DNA from: Deltaproteobacteria bacterium UBA6967
GTDB lineage: Bacteria; SAR324; NAC60-12
Length of the DNA: 10,709 nt
Reading direction: 5' to 3'
NCBI GenBank assembly: GCA_002450295.1
Contig: DJYX01000153.1
Span: 1-10,709 of the forward strand
In this document: positions 6,550 to 10,709 of the stretch, in pieces
How positions within the stretch are numbered: position 1 is the stretch's first letter
How the letters are laid out: every line of letters starts with the position of its first letter
Translations under genes and position numbers: made by a program
The notes under the pieces: model-generated
Told to the model about the DNA's origin: nothing
The model's input: only the letters and a program-made list of their open reading frames with translations
Databases searched by the model: none

Positions 6550-7890
6550 CTAGCGTAAGCGAAGTGTCTGTGCCTGCCCCGGACTACGGCGTTTACGGGT
6601 CTTCTTCATGAAGCCATCGTAGTTTTGGTTCAGCAGGAAGGATTCAATTTGGTTCACCAAGTCCAGTCCAACACCCACTACAATCAGTAGGGCTGTTCCA
6701 CCAAACTGGAAGGGAACATTGAAAACAAATAGTAGGATGCTGGGTAGGATACAGATTATTGACAGATAAACTGCTCCGCCAAACGTTAGCCGAGTCAGTA
6801 CGGCATTGATATATTCTGCTGTCTTTTTACCTGGACGAATGCCAGGGATGTAGCCGTTATGACGCTTCATCTCGTCCGCTATCTTGACCGGATTGAATTG
6901 AATCGCCGTGTAGAAGAAGCAGAAGAAGAAGATCAGCATCACGAAGAGCAAAGAGTGTAACAAGCGACCGGGTAACAGTTGGTCACTGATTGCCTGAACC
7001 CAAGGCGTCGTTGTGAAACCAGCAATTGTAGCTGGGAACGCCAGTATCGAGGAAGCAAAGATGGGCGGAATCACACCAGCAGAGTTAATTTTCAGTGGGA
7101 GGTGTGAAGCTTGACCACCATACATGCGATTGCCCTGCATTCGCTTGGCATACTGTACGGGAATCTTGCGGTACGAAGTCTCGATGAAAACTACAGCGAA
7201 GATGACCACAACCATCAGAATTATTGTGATCAGCAATACCAGTATAGGAATTTGTCCAGCTTGTACCAACTGAATCGCGTTGACGGTTGAGCCTGGTATT
7301 TCGGCTACGATTCCGGCAAAGATGATGAGTGAAATACCGTTTCCAATCCCACGTTCGTTGATCTGCTCACCAATCCACATCAAGAAGGCCGTGCCTGCTG
7401 TCAGCGTAATGATTGTCAACAGTCGGAAGCCCCATGGGTTCATCGTTGAGATGACCACCGGTGATCCATCTGGAGCAGCCATACTCTCCAAACCAACAGC
7501 GATACCAAAGCCTTGAATCAAGCTGAGTAGTATGGTGCCGTAGCGAGTATAGAGAGTGATTTTCTTACGGCCCGCCTCACCCTCTTTGGAGAGACGTTCT
7601 AAGTAGGGGAAGACCACCGTCAGCAACTGCATAATGATCGAAGCACTGATGTAGGGCATTACCCCAAGCGCAAAGATCGTCAGACGTGCCAGCGCTCCGC
7701 CCGTGAACATGTTGAAGAAGCGAAGGATGGAACCTTGCTGTGCTTCAAAGAACGCGGTCAGTGCTGTACCGTCGATGCCCGGGGTCGGGATGTGAGCCCC
7801 AATCCTGAACACCAGCAGCATGAGGACCGTGAAGATGATTCGGTCTCGTAGGTCTTCAATTCGGAAGATGTTTCGAACAATTTCAAGCAT
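6550..7890 (-). CDS. secY: Preprotein translocase channel subunit SecY
   Basis: A 446-residue inner-membrane protein forming the SecYEG channel for export and membrane insertion of proteins. About ten hydrophobic segments are visible, near residues 18-34, 65-92, 115-133, 155-173, 185-205, 213-236, 272-290, 310-330, 368-390 and 397-413. Family landmarks include RIGAHIPTPGID (29-40), GVMPYISASIIMQLL (76-90), the NERGIGNGISLIIF block (178-191), IPVQYAKR (243-250), the cytosolic loop IADEMKRHNGYIPGIRPG (337-354) and YDGFMKK near the end. After YDGFMKK the tail continues as a basic TRKRR followed by about a dozen residues, slightly longer than the common GRIRGRR-type end. The ATG overlaps nothing but follows rplO by 1 nt with no evident Shine-Dalgarno sequence, so coupling with rplO is likely. 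Confidence 0.98.
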   Translation of the reverse strand: MLEIVRNIFRIEDLRDRIIFTVLMLLVFRIGAHIPTPGIDGTALTAFFEAQQGSILRFFNMFTGGALARLTIFALGVMPYISASIIMQLLTVVFPYLERLSKEGEAGRKKITLYTRYGTILLSLIQGFGIAVGLESMAAPDGSPVVISTMNPWGFRLLTIITLTAGTAFLMWIGEQINERGIGNGISLIIFAGIVAEIPGSTVNAIQLVQAGQIPILVLLITIILMVVVIFAVVFIETSYRKIPVQYAKRMQGNRMYGGQASHLPLKINSAGVIPPIFASSILAFPATIAGFTTTPWVQAISDQLLPGRLLHSLLFVMLIFFFCFFYTAIQFNPVKIADEMKRHNGYIPGIRPGKKTAEYINAVLTRLTFGGAVYLSIICILPSILLFVFNVPFQFGGTALLIVVGVGLDLVNQIESFLLNQNYDGFMKKTRKRRSPGQAQTLRLR

Positions 7891-7891
7891 A

Positions 7892-8335
7892 TTAGCCGAT
7901 GGTCACCGTGCCACCTGCGGCCTGGACCTTCTCAATCGCTGATTCGCTAGCCAGTTCTACCTCAATCGTCAATTTCTTGGTTAATTCGCCTTCCGCTAAT
8001 AGTTTAACTGGAATGCTATCTTTCTTGATGAAACCGAGTTCCTCTAACTTTGCTCGGTTCACCGTATCCCCACTCACAATTCGCTCATTGGACTCTAGGA
8101 AAGCGAGGTTGAGAGGACGGCTGATTACTTTGTTGAGGGGCTTAAAACCGAACTTGGGTAACCGACGGCTAATTGCCATCTGGCCACCTTCAAAGCCTCT
8201 TTTACTTGAGTAGCCAGCTCTTGATTTTTGACCTTTCTGGCCTTTACCACAGGTTTGTCCCCAGTTACTGCCAGGACCGCGGCCAACTCGCTTTCTCTTG
8301 CTATTTTTGATGCTTGGCAATTCGTGAAGTTGCAT
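7892..8335 (-). CDS. rplO: Large-subunit ribosomal protein L15
   Basis: A 147-residue 50S assembly protein. The N-terminal half is the extended Gly/Arg/Lys-rich arm: KRKRVGRGPGSNWGQTCGKG (13-32) and GQKSRAGYSSKRGFEGGQM (35-53), followed by RRLPKFGF. The globular C-terminal half ends in AAGGTVTIG. Where many homologues have GRGHKGQKSR, this protein has GKGQKGQKSR, an Ala/His variation of little consequence. The ATG is 2 nt after rpmD, and AGGA within the rpmD end serves as ribosome-binding site. Confidence 0.98.
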   Translation of the reverse strand: MQLHELPSIKNSKRKRVGRGPGSNWGQTCGKGQKGQKSRAGYSSKRGFEGGQMAISRRLPKFGFKPLNKVISRPLNLAFLESNERIVSGDTVNRAKLEELGFIKKDSIPVKLLAEGELTKKLTIEVELASESAIEKVQAAGGTVTIG

Positions 8336-8337
8336 AG

Positions 8338-8526
8338 TTATCCTACCTCTTCAACTTTAAGCAGATGGTGCACCTTGCGGATCATGCCCCGTACGTTCGG
8401 GCTGTTCTCTAACACACGAGAACTATTTGTCTTGCGTAAGCCCAAACCGCGAACAGTTGCACGGACTTTTTCGTTGGATCCAATAACACTGCGAACCAGT
8501 GTTACTTTGATTTGATTGGCACTCAT
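8338..8526 (-). CDS. rpmD: Large-subunit ribosomal protein L30
   Basis: A 62-residue 50S protein of the bacterial (short) L30 type. [25 protein letters not shown] spans residues 6-30 (read here in two blocks, [11 protein letters not shown] and [11 protein letters not shown]), followed by [23 protein letters not shown]. This is the usual ferredoxin-like small protein between rpsE and rplO. It starts at ATG 2 nt after rpsE with AGG nine bases upstream. Its size and position match the spc operon of most bacteria. Confidence 0.97.
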   Translation of the reverse strand: MSANQIKVTLVRSVIGSNEKVRATVRGLGLRKTNSSRVLENSPNVRGMIRKVHHLLKVEEVG

Positions 8527-8528
8527 TT

Positions 8529-9026
8529 TTAGAACCTGATGTGTTCGACTTCTTTACCTCGACTCCTTGCGACTTCTTCAAAACCACGTAGCTTCAGCAG
8601 CGCGTCTATGGTCGCACGAGTTAAATTATGTGGGTTTCGTGAACCCAAGCATTTCACAGTAATATCAGCAATCCCCACTGATTCCATCACTGCACGCACT
8701 GCTGCTGCTGCGATGATTCCATGACCTGGTTCTGCAGGCTTCATCAGTACAGAACCAGCACCGAAACGCCCAATGATTTCATGGGGAATAGAAGTTCCTT
8801 CCAAGCGCACACGCTTCATCTGCTTGGAGGCTTCTGCAACTCCTTTACGGATTGCTTCTGTCACCTCATTAGCCTTACCTAGCCCTAGTCCGATTTTACC
8901 GGAACCATCACCGACAACTACCAATGCACTAAAGCTGAAACGGCGTCCTCCCTTAACAACCTTGGCAACGCGATTGACCTTGATCACGCGTTCGATCAGT
9001 TCACTTTCGTTTCTTCTCTCACTCAA
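8529..9026 (-). CDS. rpsE: Small-subunit ribosomal protein S5 (TTG start)
   Basis: A 165-residue 30S protein important for decoding accuracy and mRNA unwinding at the entry site. The S5 N-terminal domain has [20 protein letters not shown] (19-38) and [17 protein letters not shown] (39-55); the C-terminal domain has [11 protein letters not shown] and the block [20 protein letters not shown] (near 97-116). The start codon is TTG, supported by a strong AAGGA seven bases upstream and by the in-frame TGA of rplR only eight codons before, which rules out a longer protein; no ATG is available in the N-terminal part. Where most homologues read GTGxIAGGAxR, this protein reads [11 protein letters not shown]. 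Position between rplR and rpmD is canonical. Confidence 0.97.
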   Translation of the reverse strand: MSERRNESELIERVIKVNRVAKVVKGGRRFSFSALVVVGDGSGKIGLGLGKANEVTEAIRKGVAEASKQMKRVRLEGTSIPHEIIGRFGAGSVLMKPAEPGHGIIAAAAVRAVMESVGIADITVKCLGSRNPHNLTRATIDALLKLRGFEEVARSRGKEVEHIRF

Positions 9027-9032
9027 AGCAGT

Positions 9033-9043
9033 TTCCTTTATAA
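9033..9043 (-). promoter_or_regulatory. Shine-Dalgarno region deciding the TTG start of rpsE
   Basis: On the minus strand the rplR-rpsE spacer contains TATAAAGGA; the AAGGA core is followed by seven bases and then TTG at 9026. This is among the better ribosome-binding sites of the block and is the main reason for accepting the TTG as the initiation codon. Confidence 0.7.
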
Positions 9044-9047
9044 AGAA

Positions 9048-9413
9048 TCAGAAGTTGAGGCCTTCGCTACGAGCAGCTTCGGCCAAGGCCTTAACACGTC
9101 CGTGATAAATGAATCCGCCTTTATCGAAGACAACTTGCTCAATGCCCTTTTCTTTCAGGCGTTGGGCAATATCAGTTCCAATCAGTGTTGCGCTCTCTAC
9201 TCCATCTTTGTCTGAGAAACGCTCCCGAGCTTCCAATGTTGAGGCTGCAGCCAACGTATTTTGGCCCAAGTCGTCAATCGCCTGCACATAGATGTGACGT
9301 GCTGACTTGAAAACACAGAGTCTTGGTCGTTCTGCAGAGCCGCTGACTTTTTTCCGAACTCGACGATGGCGTGCTAATCGGGCTTCTCGTTTTTTCTGAG
9401 CAATGGACTTCAT
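9048..9413 (-). CDS. rplR: Large-subunit ribosomal protein L18
   Basis: A 121-residue 50S protein that binds 5S rRNA together with L5 and L25-type proteins. The basic N-terminal arm ([17 protein letters not shown], 7-23) is followed by [20 protein letters not shown] (29-48), where the RNA-contact surface lies, and by [22 protein letters not shown] near 94-115, the family's C-terminal signature. Size is standard. ATG start 17 nt after rplF with AGG(T) six bases upstream. Its TGA stop is in frame with rpsE downstream, separated by only seven sense codons before the rpsE start. Confidence 0.98.
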   Translation of the reverse strand: MKSIAQKKREARLARHRRVRKKVSGSAERPRLCVFKSARHIYVQAIDDLGQNTLAAASTLEARERFSDKDGVESATLIGTDIAQRLKEKGIEQVVFDKGGFIYHGRVKALAEAARSEGLNF

Positions 9414-9430
9414 GATTACCTGGATCTCAA

Positions 9431-9973
9431 TTATTTCTTACCACTCTTTCCAGCTTTTCGCAGGATTTGCTCTCCTTCAAACAGGACTCCTTTGCCCTTG
9501 TAAGGCTCAGGTGGTCGCATCTGCTTGATCAGTGCTGCAACTTGACCTAGCGCCTGCTTGTCACACGATTCGAGAACAATCTGGGTGTTTGCGTTGACCT
9601 TCGCATCGACAATATCTGGCAACTCGTATTTGATCGGGTGCGAATAGCCCAGGTTGAGTTCGAGCGTTTTCCCACTGATCGCAGCTCTGTAACCGACACC
9701 AACTAGGCGAAGTTGCTTCTGAAAGCCCGTACTGACTCCGGTGATCATATTGTTCAATAGCGAATAGAGTGTCCCCATCTGGGTTCGCGCTATCGTATCC
9801 TCCTTATAATCTGCCAGAATCTTGATTTCGTCGTCTTTCTGTTCCAGTTGCAGCTTTTCGTGCAAGCTGGCTTGCTGCTTCCCTTTTGGTCCAGTCACTA
9901 GAATTTGATTCTCGTTAACCTGGATTTTCACAGATTGAGGGACTTTGATTGGACGTCTACCGATACGTGACAT
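9431..9973 (-). CDS. rplF: Large-subunit ribosomal protein L6
   Basis: A 180-residue 50S protein near the factor-binding centre. Two related domains are visible: the N-terminal one begins [17 protein letters not shown] and includes ITGPKG-like VTGPKGKQ (28-35); the C-terminal one includes [24 protein letters not shown] (about 90-113) and the family signature [17 protein letters not shown] (about 151-167). Length is normal. The ATG has a strong GAGGA ribosome-binding site four bases upstream and follows rpsH by 18 nt. Confidence 0.98.
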   Translation of the reverse strand: MSRIGRRPIKVPQSVKIQVNENQILVTGPKGKQQASLHEKLQLEQKDDEIKILADYKEDTIARTQMGTLYSLLNNMITGVSTGFQKQLRLVGVGYRAAISGKTLELNLGYSHPIKYELPDIVDAKVNANTQIVLESCDKQALGQVAALIKQMRPPEPYKGKGVLFEGEQILRKAGKSGKK

Positions 9974-9991
9974 ATGTTCCTCTTTACTGGC

Positions 9992-10387
9992 TCACCATAC
10001 TTGGCAGAGCACTTCTCCACCAATTTTGCGTGAGCGACATTCCTTGTCTGACATGACTCCATGTGAAGTCGACAGAATCGAAATTCCCTGTCCACCAAGC
10101 ACCTTCTTCAGATCTTGAGAGCGCTGGTAGGTTCTCAAACCTGGCTTGCTGACACGCTCAATGTTTCTGATAACTCGTTTACCTTCGTAGTATTTAAGCT
10201 GGACTACTAATTCTCTAAACGCACCGCTCGGCATCACTTCATAGCCAGTGATAAAACCTTCTTCTTTGAGTACATCAAGGACGTGCTGCTTGATCTTTGA
10301 ATGTGGTACTCGAGTCTCAGCGTGCATTCGCTGATTAGCGTTACGAATGCGGGTCAATAAATCAGCAATGGGGTCTGACATAGACAT
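9992..10387 (-). CDS. rpsH: Small-subunit ribosomal protein S8
   Basis: A 131-residue 30S assembly protein that binds 16S rRNA; in E. coli it also represses spc operon translation. [16 protein letters not shown] near the N-terminus and the C-terminal [13 protein letters not shown] plus [10 protein letters not shown] are diagnostic. Two ATG codons lie close together (10387 and 10381); GGTGA sits eight bases before the first and fourteen before the second, so the first is preferred. The gene is 6 nt downstream of rpsN. Whether S8 autoregulates this operon cannot be judged, because the known E. coli target overlaps rplE, which is mostly outside the window. Confidence 0.98.
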   Translation of the reverse strand: MSMSDPIADLLTRIRNANQRMHAETRVPHSKIKQHVLDVLKEEGFITGYEVMPSGAFRELVVQLKYYEGKRVIRNIERVSKPGLRTYQRSQDLKKVLGGQGISILSTSHGVMSDKECRSRKIGGEVLCQVW

Positions 10388-10393
10388 AGCGAA

Positions 10394-10579
10394 TCACCAG
10401 CTCGATTTAGTTACACCAGGAATCAAGCCCTGATTGGCCTTGAGACGGAAGCAGATACGGCACATTCCAAAGCGGCGCAGATAACCTTTGGGTCGTCCGC
10501 AAAAGGTGCAGCGGCTGTAGTTACGTACTTCAAATCGCTGCTTGCGATTGCATTTGTTGATTAATGCCTTTTTTGCCAT
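10394..10579 (-). CDS. rpsN: Small-subunit ribosomal protein S14, zinc-binding type
   Basis: A 61-residue S14 of the short C+ type. It carries the zinc ribbon CxxC-x12-CxxC at C24, C27, C40 and C43, inside [20 protein letters not shown], and ends with the typical IPGVTKSSW. The protein sits in the 30S head near the 3' domain of 16S rRNA. Many alpha- and gammaproteobacteria have instead the longer cysteine-free form, so this form is mildly informative about lineage. The ATG follows rplE by 3 nt with a weak GAAAG ribosome-binding site. Some bacteria encode a second zinc-free S14 for zinc starvation; that cannot be assessed here. Confidence 0.98.
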   Translation of the reverse strand: MAKKALINKCNRKQRFEVRNYSRCTFCGRPKGYLRRFGMCRICFRLKANQGLIPGVTKSSW

Positions 10580-10582
10580 GAA

Positions 10583-10709
10583 TTACTTTCGGAAAGGGAA
10601 GCCCAGACCCTTCAACAAGCTCAGTGCCAGTTGGTCGTTCTGCGCAGTCGTTACGATGGAGACGTTCATACCCCGAATTCTATCAATCTGGTCGAAGTCA
10701 ATCTCCGGA
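10583..10709 (-). CDS. rplE: Large-subunit ribosomal protein L5, C-terminal end (runs off right edge)
   Basis: Partial gene: only the last 41 codons and the TAA stop are inside the window. The visible peptide begins [19 protein letters not shown] and ends [11 protein letters not shown], which is the characteristic L5 C-terminus (the E(I/V)DYDK...RGMDI pattern followed by an L-G-xPF end). L5 binds 5S rRNA in the central protuberance with L18. Its place immediately before rpsN is the normal spc operon order. Confidence 0.95.
   Translation of the reverse strand, partial: PEIDFDQIDRIRGMNVSIVTTAQNDQLALSLLKGLGFPFRK

Noticed and set aside
1-10709. Mobile element, CRISPR array, tRNA, rRNA or a defence-type cassette
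   Set aside because: The window is almost fully covered by conserved housekeeping genes on one strand; no direct repeats, cloverleaf, transposase or integrase was seen.

Overview
The window is an ordinary bacterial chromosomal block in which every supported gene lies on the minus strand, so transcription runs from high to low coordinates. It covers the 3' part of the spc ribosomal-protein operon and a shortened alpha operon, then three housekeeping genes, a metal-responsive regulator and a partial acetyltransferase-like gene. The ribosomal set, the four-cysteine 61-residue S14, bacterial RpoA and SecY, and the DUF482-type GNAT protein point to a free-living Gram-negative bacterium of broadly proteobacterial or delta-like affinity. 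That placement is an inference with low confidence; I cannot name a genus.

Layout in transcription order: rplE (3' end only, 10709-10583), rpsN, rpsH, rplF, rplR, rpsE, rpmD, rplO, secY, rpsM, rpsK, rpoA, rplQ (ending at 4134), then rimO, yebC and ruvC (ending at 1492). Spacers are 1-48 nt throughout and none contains an evident terminator, so rplE to ruvC looks like one long transcription unit or a set of overlapping ones. rpmJ, infA, map and adk, often found between secY and rpsM, and rpsD, often found between rpsK and rpoA, are all absent from these positions; the spacers (6 and 48 nt) are too short to hide them.

The 153-nt gap at 1339-1491 is the only sizeable intergenic region. It holds a good -10-like box, an 11-bp perfect inverted repeat around that box, a second overlapping inverted repeat, and a short palindrome resembling MntR/DtxR-type operators. 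It probably starts a second unit: a DtxR/MntR-family regulator followed after 1 nt by a DUF482 GNAT/FemAB-like gene that runs off the left edge.

Functionally the block joins translation (ribosomal proteins, the S12-modifying enzyme RimO, and the YebC/TACO1-family protein), transcription (RpoA), membrane protein insertion (SecY) and recombination (RuvC). I found no mobile element, CRISPR array, tRNA or rRNA, and no convincing new biological system. The most useful leads are the dtxR control region, the metal-site residues of the regulator, the rimO-yebC-ruvC extension of the ribosomal operon, and the TTG start of rpsE.
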